In this document: positions 50,318 through 61,006 of the stretch, piece by piece
Position numbering within the stretch: the stretch's first letter is position 1
Layout of the letters: the number at the start of each line of letters is the position of its first letter
Origin: Skermanella rosea
GTDB taxonomy: Bacteria; Pseudomonadota; Alphaproteobacteria; Azospirillales; Azospirillaceae
Direction: 5' to 3'
DNA length: 64,000 nucleotides
Assembly: GCF_016806835.2 (NCBI RefSeq)
Contig: NZ_CP086114.1
Coordinates: 248,001-312,000 of the forward strand
Program-made: the position numbers and the translations under genes
Notes under the pieces: generated by a model
What the model was told of the DNA's origin: nothing
Seen by the model: only the letters and a program-made list of their open reading frames with translations
Database searches by the model: none

Positions 50318-51241
50318 CTACGACGCGGTAAGGTGTAGCCATTGGCTAGCCGTGGATTGAACGATCGTGCCCATCCAGTCGATGAAGGCGCGTACCTGCG
50401 GAGCTAAATGTTGCCGGTTGGGATACATGATCGACAGCGGCCAGCGGATGTCGCGCATGGCAGGAACAACTTCCTGGAGGCGTCCGCTGGACAGGTGCTT
50501 TGCGACGACCAAGCCCGGCACCTGGATCAATCCGAGCCCAGCTAGGGCACAACCGACAAATGCCTCGGTATCATTGACCATGATACCGCTGTGCATGGGG
50601 AGATACATGCTCTCTCCGTTTCCCGGTAGTGTCCACGCGACCGGACGATGGCCACGACCTGAGAAGTAATTGACGGCTTGGTGGTGTTTCAAATCCTCGA
50701 TGGTCTCCGGTATTCCGTGAGCCGCAAGGTATGCAGGCGACCCGCATACCACCACCGTCATCCAGGCCAGTTTGCGGGCAACCATGCTGGTCGGCGGCAA
50801 CTCTCCGATCCGCACGACGCAATCGACACCATCCGCGAGCAGGTCAACCGGCTGATCGCTGACGCCAAGAATAAGGTCGATATCAGGGTAAAGTGCCTTG
50901 AATTGGGGTAGCCGCGCGATGAGGAGAGGCTTGGCGAGGGCCACCGGTATGTCCACCCGGAGACGGCCGCATGGAGGCATGTCCGTACCGCCGAACAGAT
51001 TTTGTGCATCGGCGATATCGGTGAGCAAGCGCGTTGCGCGATCGTAGAACAGCTCCCCTTCCCCGGTCAGGCTGATCCGTCGTGTCGTGCGCTGAATAAG
51101 GCGCGCGCCCAGCCCCTTTTCCAAGGCATTGATGGCATTGGTGACGCTCGGCCGCGCCATCAGCAGGGCCTCCGCTGCGCGCGCGAAGCTGCCGTTGTCA
51201 ACCACGGCAACGAAGATGCGGAGCTGCTGGGTAAAGTCCAT
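50318..51241 (-). CDS. LysR family regulator carried by the transposon
   Basis: About 307 residues. The winged helix is at residues 1-65 (FVAVVDNGSFARAAEALLMARPSVTNAINALE, then RLIQRTTRRISLT), and the inducer-binding domain follows. Start 51241 (MDFTQQL) is preferred over an upstream ATG at 51262, which would place the start inside a palindrome. It is divergent from the oxidoreductase gene at 51404 and very probably controls it, the standard LysR-target layout. Confidence 0.92.
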   Translation of the reverse strand: MDFTQQLRIFVAVVDNGSFARAAEALLMARPSVTNAINALEKGLGARLIQRTTRRISLTGEGELFYDRATRLLTDIADAQNLFGGTDMPPCGRLRVDIPVALAKPLLIARLPQFKALYPDIDLILGVSDQPVDLLADGVDCVVRIGELPPTSMVARKLAWMTVVVCGSPAYLAAHGIPETIEDLKHHQAVNYFSGRGHRPVAWTLPGNGESMYLPMHSGIMVNDTEAFVGCALAGLGLIQVPGLVVAKHLSSGRLQEVVPAMRDIRWPLSIMYPNRQHLAPQVRAFIDWMGTIVQSTASQWLHLTAS

Positions 51242-51252
51242 ACGGAGGGTTA

Positions 51253-51262
51253 TTGTTAACAA
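51253..51262. promoter_or_regulatory. Palindromic LysR-type operator
   Basis: ttgttaacaa is a perfect 10-bp palindrome located 12 bp upstream of the LysR start, in the AT-rich divergent promoter between it and the oxidoreductase gene. It has the T-N-A dyad form of LysR boxes. Confidence 0.45.
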
Positions 51263-51403
51263 ATCTCATAACTATCAAGTTCCGATTCGCCGGCTTCCGC
51301 AAAACAATCCTCTGCCTTACATCGCCACTGTCACCAAGCGGCCGGGCCGCTTCCCCCTGTTCAACGCCCACTGAACCACAGCATCCTGAGAAAGGGAAAG
51401 CCC

Positions 51404-52393
51404 ATGACCCGCGTTGTACGCTTTCATGCCTATGGCGATGCCGACGTGCTGCGCATCGAAGACGTCTCGGTGCCGGCACCCGCGGCCGATGAGGTTCAGA
51501 TCGCGGTGCGTGCGATCGGCCTCAATCGGGCAGAGGTGATGTTCCGCAACGGAGCCTATCTGCAGGAGGCATCGTTCCCCTCACAACTCGGCTACGAGGC
51601 CGCCGGCATCGTCAAGACGGTCGGCAGCGGCGTGACCAGCGTCACCGAGGGTGATGTGGTCAGTGTCATCCCGACCCTGGATATGGCGCGCTGGGGCACC
51701 TACGGCGAGATCATCAACATTCCGGCCCGCCACGTCGTCAAACATCCGTCCAACCTTTCCTTCGAGCAGGCCGCGGCCTCGTGGATGCAGTATGTGACCG
51801 CCTGGGGCGCGCTCATCGAACAGGCCAAGCTGACAGCTGGTGATTTCGTCATCGTGACCGCCGCGTCGAGCAGCGTCGGCATCGCCGCCTTCCAGATCGC
51901 GCGCAGCGTCGGTGCGACGGTCATCGCGACCACCCGCACCAGCGAGAAAGCCCAGGCATTGCGTGACGCCGGCGCACATTACGTCGTCGCGACGACGGAG
52001 GAAAACCTGGCCGAGCGGGTGGCGGCGATCACCGGTAGCAAGGGTGCCCGAGTTGTCTTTGATCCGATCGGTGGACCGGCAATCGCGCAGCTCGCCGAAT
52101 GCATGGCAGTCGGCGGTATTCTTCTCGAATACGGCGCGCTCAGCCCTGACCAGGGGCCGTTCCCGCAGTTCGCCGTCCTCGGCAAGAGCCTCACCCTCAA
52201 GGGCTATCTCTACACCGAGATCGTCGGTGACGACGCCGCCCTGGACCGCGCCAAGGCGTTCATCAACGAGGGCCTGAGGACGGGCACACTGCGTCCGCTG
52301 GTCTCCCGCACCTTCCCGTTCGATCGGATCCAGGACGCAACCCGTTTCCTCGAATCCAACGAGCAGATCGGCAAAATCGTCGTCACCCTCTGA
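51404..52393 (+). CDS. Zinc-free MDR oxidoreductase (quinone oxidoreductase-like)
   Basis: A 329-residue medium-chain dehydrogenase/reductase. It has the GroES-like N-terminal domain (GLNRAEVMFRNGAY, LGYEAAGIV) and a Rossmann domain with an AASSSVGIAAFQIARSVGATVIA NADP site. The cysteines that bind catalytic zinc are missing, which points to a quinone or enone reductase and not an alcohol dehydrogenase. ATG 51404 follows gagaaaggga. With the divergent LysR gene it is the cargo of the transposon. It may confer tolerance to a reactive quinone or aldehyde (inference). Confidence 0.9.
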   Translation: MTRVVRFHAYGDADVLRIEDVSVPAPAADEVQIAVRAIGLNRAEVMFRNGAYLQEASFPSQLGYEAAGIVKTVGSGVTSVTEGDVVSVIPTLDMARWGTYGEIINIPARHVVKHPSNLSFEQAAASWMQYVTAWGALIEQAKLTAGDFVIVTAASSSVGIAAFQIARSVGATVIATTRTSEKAQALRDAGAHYVVATTEENLAERVAAITGSKGARVVFDPIGGPAIAQLAECMAVGGILLEYGALSPDQGPFPQFAVLGKSLTLKGYLYTEIVGDDAALDRAKAFINEGLRTGTLRPLVSRTFPFDRIQDATRFLESNEQIGKIVVTL

Positions 52394-52595
52394 TCTGGTA
52401 TGGAGGGCGCGGCCCACCGCGCCCTCCATTCGCTACGCACAAGAACTCCGGCAGCCGCTGCCTCATTGCTGGCCGGAGTGAAGCCCAGCGGTTTCGGCCC
52501 CCAATGAGAAAAACCAGCGGCCTGCCGTTATGGACGTTGAGAGCCGCAGTTCCGCTTCCGGCCAGATCCCCCTCAGGTCAACAAGCTATGGTTTG

Positions 52596-52762
52596 TCGTC
52601 TCACGGATTACGGGCCGGCGCCCATGATCTCGGGTCCGTCTCAAACACTGCGGGCCCTGTCTCACCGAATGTGAGCCAGGGCCCGCTTTCCGTCTCGGCC
52701 AATTCGGTCCCAGAATGGACCAGAATCTCGGGTCCGACCGCCGACGATCTCGGGCCGCTACA
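52596..52762 (-). repeat. Right terminal inverted repeat of the transposon
   Basis: 167 bp, the inverted and slightly diverged copy of 46772-46938. The outermost 25 bases match exactly and the inner 60 or so bases nearly so; the divergence is concentrated about 40-90 bp from the end. It is followed directly by the target duplicate gctacc. Confidence 0.88.
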
Positions 52763-52768
52763 GCTACC

Positions 52769-53186
52769 GTATCGACAGGCGTGTCGATGTCGAACCGCCC
52801 GACGAACGGCCGTTCCTCGGCACCATGTTCCTGAAGGAAGTCGCGGAACCAGTCGAGCTTGAGCATGACGTCGCGGAGAAGGTCCCGCGCATCCGCGCTC
52901 AGTTCCCCGCGCTCAGTTCCTCCGAACGCGCGTCATCGTGCCGGCGCAGATCGGGAATTGGCAATTTCTCTTCAGGCGGTTCGGGAAGGAACAGAAAGCC
53001 GAAGGGCACATGAAGGACCGCGGCGATTTTCTCCGCCTGCCTGAATGTCGGCTGCGAGCCGCCCTCCCCCCAGGCCGTCAGCTTCTCCGGCTTCGTTCCA
53101 AGCTTCTGCGCGAGAACGTCGATGGACAGAGCGACACGTTCACGCGCCCATCGCAACATTTCCGGACTGACCAGGGCCTTGCTCAT
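52769..53186 (-). pseudogene. N-terminal part of split XRE-ImmA/IrrE gene
   Basis: From ATG 53186 it encodes a lambda-repressor-like HTH (MLRWARERVALSIDVLAQKL, KLTAWGEGGSQPTFRQAEKI) followed by the group's PFGFLFLPEPPEEKLPIPDLR linker. The frame then breaks at a 14-bp tandem duplication (52893-52920) and resumes as DLLRDVMLKLDWFRDFLQE. It is cut at DTPVDTVA by the transposon, and the peptidase half lies at 46018-46771. XRE-ImmA proteins of this type often pair with a PIN-like toxin; none is found adjacent. Confidence 0.85.
52893..52920. repeat. 14-bp tandem duplication causing a frameshift
   Basis: ccgcgctcagttcc occurs twice without a gap (52893-52906 and 52907-52920) inside the XRE-ImmA coding sequence. 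Because 14 is not a multiple of 3, the frame stops after SEELSAGN. Removing one copy restores SEELSADARDLLRDV. Confidence 0.88.
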
Positions 53187-53357
53187 GGAACATGCACACG
53201 CAAAACCGGGTCGTTGACAGAGCTGATGCGGAAGAATGCGAGCGGTAGCCTCTGAATACAAGACTCTTTCGCTCCAGAGTGGCCCTGACAGGACACCTTA
53301 CCCGCCATAATATGAAGGTATTTCACCGCAATTGACAATGTGCACGATTTCGGCGCA

Positions 53358-53599
53358 AAGTTTCGATTGCCCATGCACCCGCCGGGCGGCCGGGGCGGAC
53401 GTCGTCCCGCGCCCTTGACGAGGCGCTGGGCATTGTCGGCCTGCTCAGGCAATCCGGCGTGACCATGACCGAGGCAGAGCCGACCTCCGCCATGCTGGCC
53501 GCCGGCATGGCCGTGTCCGGGCTGGATGCCGACCGCGTGCGCGCCGTGTTCCGCGCCATGCTGGCGGCGGGCGGCGATCCGGCCGCGCGGGTGCAATGA
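53358..53599 (+). other. Unrecognised open fragment in a 788-bp gene-poor gap
   Basis: A frame with protein-like composition ends in a stop at 53597-53599 (GLLRQSGVTMTEAEPTSAML, then LDADRVRAVFRAMLAAGG). It has no clear start and no SD, and I do not recognise it. It may be the tail of a deleted gene. The rest of the gap 53187-53974 holds the short repeats listed separately and no other gene. Confidence 0.3.
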
Positions 53600-53803
53600 C
53601 TGCCGCACCTGCGCCGGCACGGAGACCTTGATAAAGTCCGGGTACCGGCCGTCGGTGCCGACCCCGGTAGCCCGGCTCCGCCATCTCACCTTCGATGCTC
53701 GAAGGATTGATTTCCTACAACAAGGCGGCTACCATGATCGGGTAAACATCCCGGAGAATCCCCGTCATGCCCATTGCGCCAACCTGCCAAACCGTCAACC
53801 GCC

Positions 53804-53958
53804 ATGATGACATATGCTGACAAGAAAGGGGTGGAGTGACCCCCTGGACTGAGACAGGGAAAATGATGACACATGCTGACAGAAAGGGGGTGGGGGATGT
53901 CGTCATCATGCGCCGGCCCGCCGCCGCGACGGCACGGAAGCGTACGAATGATGACATA
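53804..53958. repeat. Imperfect direct repeats with atgatgacaya core
   Basis: Two 31-bp near copies, at 53804-53834 and 53863-53893, share atgatgaca(t/c)atgctgaca and a g-rich tail. A third core, atgatgacata, lies at 53948-53958. They are 59 and 85 bp apart. The region downstream of the serine hydrolase has no gene. The copies could be regulator sites, or scars of repeat expansion. Confidence 0.5.
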
Positions 53959-53974
53959 CCCCCACCCCCGCACC

Positions 53975-55294
53975 TCAGTTCGCGTGGGTCTCGACGACCG
54001 ACTGGTAGACCAGCTGCTTGAAGAGCTTGCGATAGTACGGCCGGCTCGGGCCGGGGGCCTGGGTCATCAGGACGGCGGTCAGGTCCTCCTCCGGATCGAC
54101 CCAGAAAAAGGTACCGGCATAGCCCGCCCACATGTATTCGCCGGCGGAGCCGGACACGCCGGCGATGCCGTCCTGCCCGCGGACCGAGAAGCCGAGGCCG
54201 AAGCTGTAGCCGGGGGTGCCGAGGAGCAGTTCGCCGGGGCTGAGCACGGGCTGGATCCGCTCGCCCAGATGGTCCGACGCCATCAGCCTGATGGTGGTCG
54301 GGCTGAGGATGCGCGCGCCGTCCAGCTCGCCGCCGTTCAGCAGCATCTGGGTGAAGCGCAGGTAGTCGGCGGCGGTCGAGACCGCACCGGCGCCGCCGGA
54401 ATCGTTCGCGGGCACGGCCGAGACGTCGATCAGCTTGTTCGGGGTGCCGGTCGCCGGGTCCGTCTTCAGCGGTTCGGCCAGCCGGGGCAGGTCGGCCTGG
54501 GCGACCGAGAAGCCCGAGTCATTCATCTTGAGCGGCTGGAAGACGCGCTGTTCCAGGAACTCCGACAGGCGCATGCCCGCCGCCTTCTCGACCACCCGGC
54601 CCAGGATGTCGGAGGCCAGGCTGTATTCCCAGCGGGTGCCGGGCTGGTGCACCAGCGGGACCTGGGCAATGGCCTTTACCTGCTCCTCCGGGCTCATGGA
54701 GCGGGAGTCGTAGTCGCGGTCGGCCGGCTTGTAGAGCCCGGCCTTGGCGTAGCCTTCCTTGACCACGGCGTTCTGGGTGATCTCGCCATAGGCGAGGCCG
54801 GCGGTGTGACGCAGCAGGTCCTGGACGGTGGGCTTCCGCGCCACCGGCTCGGTCGCATAGGTGACCTTGCCGAAGGGATCCAGGGTGGCCTTGCTGACCT
54901 GGAGGTTGTCGAACTCCGGCAGGAACTTGGAAACAGGGTCGGTCAGCTCGATCCGGCCTTCCTCGTACAGGATCATCGCGGCGACCGAGACCAGCGGCTT
55001 GGTCATGGAGTAGATGCGGAAGATCGAGCCTTCCTCCATCGCCTTGCCGGCGTCCTTGTCCTGATGGCCAAGTGTCTTGGCATAGACCAGCTGGCCGTCG
55101 CGGGCGACCATCATGACCGCGCCGGGCAGCTTGCCGGCGTCGATCTCCTTCTGGAAGGCCTGCCCGATCCGTTCCAGCCGCTCCGCCGAGACGCCGACCT
55201 TGGCGGGGTCGGCGCGCGGCAGCGCCTGGGCCCAGGCCGCCGACGCGGCGCACAGGGCGATGACGAACAGGGACGGCCCCACAACTCGCTTCAT
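53975..55294 (-). CDS. Class C beta-lactamase-like serine hydrolase
   Basis: A 439-residue exported serine hydrolase. The signal peptide ends at AAWAQA (about 23). The nucleophile motif is SMTK near residue 95 (IYSMTKPLVSVAAMIL) and the second motif is YSL in WEYSLASD, where true class C lactamases have YAN. This suggests an esterase or D-aminopeptidase-like activity rather than antibiotic hydrolysis. ATG 55294 follows a gaggaag SD. The C-terminal VDPEEDLTAVLMTQ occurs again as a fragment at 44758-44846. It is downstream of, and on the same strand as, the pim-like operon, 105 bp away. Confidence 0.9.
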   Translation of the reverse strand: MKRVVGPSLFVIALCAASAAWAQALPRADPAKVGVSAERLERIGQAFQKEIDAGKLPGAVMMVARDGQLVYAKTLGHQDKDAGKAMEEGSIFRIYSMTKPLVSVAAMILYEEGRIELTDPVSKFLPEFDNLQVSKATLDPFGKVTYATEPVARKPTVQDLLRHTAGLAYGEITQNAVVKEGYAKAGLYKPADRDYDSRSMSPEEQVKAIAQVPLVHQPGTRWEYSLASDILGRVVEKAAGMRLSEFLEQRVFQPLKMNDSGFSVAQADLPRLAEPLKTDPATGTPNKLIDVSAVPANDSGGAGAVSTAADYLRFTQMLLNGGELDGARILSPTTIRLMASDHLGERIQPVLSPGELLLGTPGYSFGLGFSVRGQDGIAGVSGSAGEYMWAGYAGTFFWVDPEEDLTAVLMTQAPGPSRPYYRKLFKQLVYQSVVETHAN

Positions 55295-55399
55295 GTCTTC
55301 CTCCCGGATTCTTGGTTGCGGAGGAGACTAAACCCAAGTCTCCGGGGAGGGAAACGGTAAAGTTGCAAACGAAATCGGACGATCCGCCCGCCAGGGGCT

Positions 55400-56530
55400 T
55401 CAGGCCGCCTCGGGCAGCTCGGCGAAGCGGGCGGTATGGTAGTCGGAATCGCCCAGCCAGTGGTCGATCATGACGAGGCGCTTGGCGAAGTGCGACACGG
55501 CGGCCTCCTCCGTCATGCCCATGCCGCCATGCATCTGGATCGCCTGCTCGGCCACGAAGCGGCCGGAGGTGCCGATCAGCGCCTTCGCGGCCGAAATGCG
55601 CCGCTCGCGCTCGGCGGCGTCGGCTTCCAGGCTGCACGCGGCCAGGATCGCCATGGACCGCGCCTGCTCCAGGGCGATGCGCATGTCCACCATGCGGTGC
55701 TGCAATACTTGGTTGCGCCCGATCGGCGCACCGAACTGCTGGCGGGTCTTCAGGTAGTCCAGCGTCAGCTCGCAGGCCTGCTCCATGGCGCCGACGGCCT
55801 CGGCGCAGAGCGCCACGCAACCGGCGGCCAGGGTCGCCTCCAGAGCGTCGGCTGCGGCGCCCTCCGGACCGACCAACTCGCCGGCGGCACCGTCCAGGGT
55901 GATCTCGGCGGCGCGCAGACCGTCGATGGTGGCGTAGCCGCGCACGCCCACTCCGGCTTGGGTCGGATCGACCAGGAAGACCGAGATGCCGTCGCCGTCG
56001 CCGGTGCCGCCGCCGGTCCGGGCGGTGACCAGCAGCCGCCCGGCGCCGTCGCCGTGCAGCACCACCGACTTGGCCCCGGAAAGCCGCCAGCCGTCGCCGG
56101 CGCGCTCGGCCTTTGTTTCGATCCAGAAGGGATCGTAGCCGCCCGACGGCTCGGCATAGGCCAGCGCCAGGATCGTCTCCCCGGCGATCACCTGCGGCAG
56201 CACGGCTTCGCGCTGCGCGTCAGCGCCCAGCCGGGACAGCAGCCCGCCGCCCAGCACCACGGACGCCAGGTAAGGCTCCAGCGTCAGGCCGCGGCCGAAC
56301 TGCTGGTGGAGCACCAGAAGCTCGACCCCGCCGCCGGCGAAGCCGCCGTCGCCCTCGGGGAACGGCACGGCGGTCAGGCCCAGTTCGGCCATCATCGCCC
56401 AGATCCCGGCGCCGTAGCCCGTGGGCTCGGCGGCATGGCGGCGGCGCTGCTCGAAGCCGTAGCGCTCGCGCACCAGACGGGCGGCGGTCTCCTCCAGCAT
56501 GCGCTGTTCGTCGTTAAGCGTGAAGTCCAT
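55400..56530 (-). CDS. Acyl-CoA dehydrogenase, pimeloyl-CoA type small subunit (PimD-like)
   Basis: A 376-residue flavin dehydrogenase of the acyl-CoA dehydrogenase fold. It has the N-terminal helical domain, a beta domain with LALAYAEPSGGYDPF, and the C-terminal helical domain with RQQFGAPIGRNQVLQHRMVDM and the CoA/FAD loop IQMHGGMGMTEEAAVSHFAKRL. It is cotranscribed with the large subunit (27 bp upstream) and the FadB-like gene, and the order matches dicarboxylic acyl-CoA (pimeloyl-CoA) dehydrogenase pairs. ATG 56530. Confidence 0.92.
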   Translation of the reverse strand: MDFTLNDEQRMLEETAARLVRERYGFEQRRRHAAEPTGYGAGIWAMMAELGLTAVPFPEGDGGFAGGGVELLVLHQQFGRGLTLEPYLASVVLGGGLLSRLGADAQREAVLPQVIAGETILALAYAEPSGGYDPFWIETKAERAGDGWRLSGAKSVVLHGDGAGRLLVTARTGGGTGDGDGISVFLVDPTQAGVGVRGYATIDGLRAAEITLDGAAGELVGPEGAAADALEATLAAGCVALCAEAVGAMEQACELTLDYLKTRQQFGAPIGRNQVLQHRMVDMRIALEQARSMAILAACSLEADAAERERRISAAKALIGTSGRFVAEQAIQMHGGMGMTEEAAVSHFAKRLVMIDHWLGDSDYHTARFAELPEAA

Positions 56531-56557
56531 GACGGCGCTCCCTCATGCTGTTCCGAA

Positions 56558-57754
56558 TCAGAGGCCAAGGATCATCTTGGCGACGATGTTCTTCTGGATC
56601 TCGTTGGACCCGCCATAGATCGACAGCTTGCGCCGGTTGAAATATTGCGGCGCCAGGGGGGCGGCGTAGTCGGGGCCGACCGGCTCCTCGTTGAAGCCGG
56701 ACTCCAGCGCCTCGTGCTGGAAGGGCAGGGCGTAGGGACCGACGGCGCGGCGCAGCAGGTCGGTGATCGCCTGCCGGATCTCGGTGCCGCGCACCTTCAG
56801 GATGGAGCTTTCGGCCCCCGGCACGCCGCCGCCCTGGACGGCCGCGACGACGCGCAGGTTGGTCATCTCCAGCGCCATCAGGTCGATCTCTACCTCGGCC
56901 AGCCGGCGGCGGAAGATCGGGTCGTCGATCAGCGCCCGGCCGCAGCGCTCCTGGCGGCGCGCCACGGACTTCAGGTGGCGGAGCGCCGCCTTCGCCATGC
57001 CGACGCCGGCGATGCCGGTCCGCTCGTAGGTCAGCAGGTACTTGGCGCAGGTCCAGCCCTTGTTCTCCTCGCCGACCAGGTTATCCACGGGCACGCGGAC
57101 GTCGTCCAGGAAGACCTCGTTGACCTCGTGCTCGCCGTCCAGGGTGATGATCGGGCGCACCGTCACGCCGGGCGTGTCCATGTCGATCAGCAGGAAGGAG
57201 ATTCCCTCCTGCGGCTTGACCGAGGCGTCGGTCCGGACCAGGCAGAAGATCATGTTGGCGTGCTGGCCCAGCGTGGTCCAGGTCTTCTGCCCGTTGACGA
57301 CATAATGGTCGCCGTCGCGCACCGCGCGGGTCTTCACCGAGGCCAGGTCGGAGCCGGCACCCGGCTCCGAATAGCCCTGGCACCACCAGTCGGTGCCGTC
57401 GAGAATGCGCGGCAGGTAATGGCGCTTCTGCTCCTCGGTGCCGAACTTGATGATGACCGGGGCCACCATGTTGACGCCGAAGGGGATGATCTGCGGCGCG
57501 CCGGCGGCGGCGCATTCCTCGTCGAAGATATGGCGTTGGACGGGACCCCATCCTGTCCCGCCATGCTCCGTCGGCCAGTGGACGGCCAGCCAGCCGCGCG
57601 CGTTCAGCGCCGCGTGCCAGCGCAGGTGGTCGTCGCGGGTCAGCCGCCGGCCGCCGCGGACCTTGTCGCTGATGTCGCCTGGCAGGCCGTCGCGCAGGAA
57701 GTCGCGGACCTCGGCGCGGAACGCCTGCTCCTCCGCGGTATAGGTGATGTCCAT
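56558..57754 (-). CDS. Acyl-CoA dehydrogenase, pimeloyl-CoA type large subunit (PimC-like)
   Basis: A 398-residue acyl-CoA dehydrogenase. Substrate and FAD contacts are in GYSEPGAGSDLASVKTRA and YVVNGQKTWTTLGQHANMI; the C-terminus has YGGSNEIQKNIVAKMILGL. With the PimD-like partner it would make a heteromeric dehydrogenase introducing the 2,3-double bond into a CoA thioester. ATG 57754 lies 15 bp after the FadB-like stop. Confidence 0.93.
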   Translation of the reverse strand: MDITYTAEEQAFRAEVRDFLRDGLPGDISDKVRGGRRLTRDDHLRWHAALNARGWLAVHWPTEHGGTGWGPVQRHIFDEECAAAGAPQIIPFGVNMVAPVIIKFGTEEQKRHYLPRILDGTDWWCQGYSEPGAGSDLASVKTRAVRDGDHYVVNGQKTWTTLGQHANMIFCLVRTDASVKPQEGISFLLIDMDTPGVTVRPIITLDGEHEVNEVFLDDVRVPVDNLVGEENKGWTCAKYLLTYERTGIAGVGMAKAALRHLKSVARRQERCGRALIDDPIFRRRLAEVEIDLMALEMTNLRVVAAVQGGGVPGAESSILKVRGTEIRQAITDLLRRAVGPYALPFQHEALESGFNEEPVGPDYAAPLAPQYFNRRKLSIYGGSNEIQKNIVAKMILGL

Positions 57755-57769
57755 GAAAATCCTCTTTTC

Positions 57770-59878
<2,109 letters not shown>

Positions 59879-60054
59879 TGTTCTTGCCTCCTCCCCGGAT
59901 GGTTCCTGCCCCGGATGGCCCTTGGCGGGCAGCTCGGGGCAACCATAGGCGGAGGCGTCCGCGAAATCAAGTTTTGCGGAATACGGTTTCGATCTGCGAA
60001 ATTAGCGGGGCCGAGGGCGGTGTCTCCGCAGCGTCCGGTTCCGCCCGCGGTTCG

Positions 60055-60447
60055 TCAGAACAGCCAGCCATTCATCTGCATCGCGATCACAAGGGCCGAA
60101 AGGGCGATGCCGATCGCAAGCTGCTGTATCCTGGAATCCTTGCCTTGCCGGTTCACCGGGTCCTGTTGCTCGGTATCGAGCCTGGAACCGCCTTCGGGCA
60201 GGAACTGAACCAGGCGCTGGGAGAGCAGCGCCTGGTCCGAGGACTTCAGGTCGTTGCCGGGAAGCTCGGAGAGTATCGAGCTGAGCGCCGTGGCGGCCGC
60301 CGTGCGCGGCATGTCGGCCAGCCGAGCCGCCTCGCGCCAGGGATCCAGCCCGAGCCTCGCCAAAGCCGACAGAAGGCTGAGGGAGGTGCCGTTCTTCTCA
60401 TCCCACACGGTAGCCGACAGGAAGCCCTGCAAATTCGAGTGATGCAT
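60055..60447 (-). CDS. Small tail-anchored protein of unknown function
   Basis: A 130-residue protein with no family I recognise. The first 70 residues look helical and soluble (SLSLLSALARLGLDPWREAARLA). A polar linker (DTEQQDPVNRQGKD) and a C-terminal hydrophobic segment (LAIGIALSALVIAMQMNGWLF) follow, suggesting a tail anchor in the inner membrane. Start 60447 (MHHSNLQG) is preferred; an in-frame ATG also lies at 60471. It stands between the pim-like operon and cspA. Confidence 0.7.
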   Translation of the reverse strand: MHHSNLQGFLSATVWDEKNGTSLSLLSALARLGLDPWREAARLADMPRTAAATALSSILSELPGNDLKSSDQALLSQRLVQFLPEGGSRLDTEQQDPVNRQGKDSRIQQLAIGIALSALVIAMQMNGWLF

Positions 60448-60618
60448 GTTGAACCCGCTGCGCATCGTCACGTTTTTATCCTCCGATAAAAATTCAACCG
60501 TGGAGATATATGGCGCTTATGCCATTTATTTCAACTTTACTCCGCTGAACGGCACATCATGTCTCTTCCCGTTCAGGCGAATACGAAATCAGGCGAACCG
60601 CCATCGCGGAGGACGGCA

Positions 60619-60662
60619 GAAAAAAAGCAAAAGAAAAGCCCCGGCACCATGGGGCGCGGGGC
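60619..60662 (-). terminator. Probable terminator of cspA
   Basis: gccccg (60638-60643) and cggggc (60657-60662) form a stem; on the minus strand it is followed by ttttcttttgctttttttc. It lies about 130 bp beyond the cspA stop. The 322-bp gap 60472-60793 contains no other recognisable feature apart from an AT-rich leader patch near 60480-60530 for the small membrane protein. Confidence 0.65.
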
Positions 60663-60793
60663 CGGCAAGGCGCCGGGCGCCTTATCGAATTCTGGTCTGC
60701 GAATTTCTAGCTTTCGGCCTGTCGGCACGACCGGCCGAGGTTGCCGGCGGCTCCGGTATCCCCCAGGGATGTCCCGGTGCCGCCGGCTGCCGA

Positions 60794-61006
60794 TCAGCTC
60801 AGGTCTTTGAGATTGTCAGCCGACATCTTGCCGCTCCGCTGGTCGGAGACGAGGTCGAAGCTGACTTTCTGGCCTTCGCGCAAGTCGCTGATACCGGCGC
60901 GTTCCACGGCGCTGATATGGACGAAAGCGTCGCTGCCGCCATTATCCGGCGCGATGAAGCCAAAGCCCTTCTGGGCATTGAACCATTTCACGGTTCCCGA
61001 AGCCAT
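60794..61006 (-). CDS. Cold-shock protein, CspA family
   Basis: A 70-residue single cold-shock domain. The nucleic-acid-binding motifs RNP1 (KGFGFIAP) and RNP2 ([10 protein letters not shown]) are complete; it begins with GTVKWFNAQ. It binds single-stranded RNA/DNA and melts secondary structure. It has a long upstream leader with hairpins and its own terminator downstream. Whether it is cold-induced or constitutive is not shown by sequence. Confidence 0.96.
   Translation of the reverse strand: MASGTVKWFNAQKGFGFIAPDNGGSDAFVHISAVERAGISDLREGQKVSFDLVSDQRSGKMSADNLKDLS

Larger units (their letters stand above)
46772..52762. mobile_element. 5,991-bp Tni-like transposon with 167-bp inverted repeats
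   Basis: It is bounded by long inverted repeats beginning tgtagcggcccgagatcgtc and flanked by the direct repeat gctacc (46766-46771 and 52763-52768). It contains a serine resolvase, a DDE transposase, an AAA ATPase and a passenger LysR-oxidoreductase pair. The gene set resembles Tn552/Tn5053 (TniA/TniB/TniR) elements; IS21-like elements also pair a DDE transposase with an ATPase but lack a resolvase. It interrupts an XRE-ImmA/IrrE gene. The transposase is frameshifted, so the copy is probably not autonomous. Confidence 0.88.

Noticed and set aside
53183-53689. Minus-strand 168-codon frame
   Set aside because: Its composition is that of an antisense shadow, it overlaps the plus-strand fragment and the XRE start, and it has no motif.
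53975-55294. Antibiotic-resistance beta-lactamase
   Set aside because: The SxxK motif is present, but the second motif is YSL instead of YAN; general esterase-like hydrolases of this fold are far more common.
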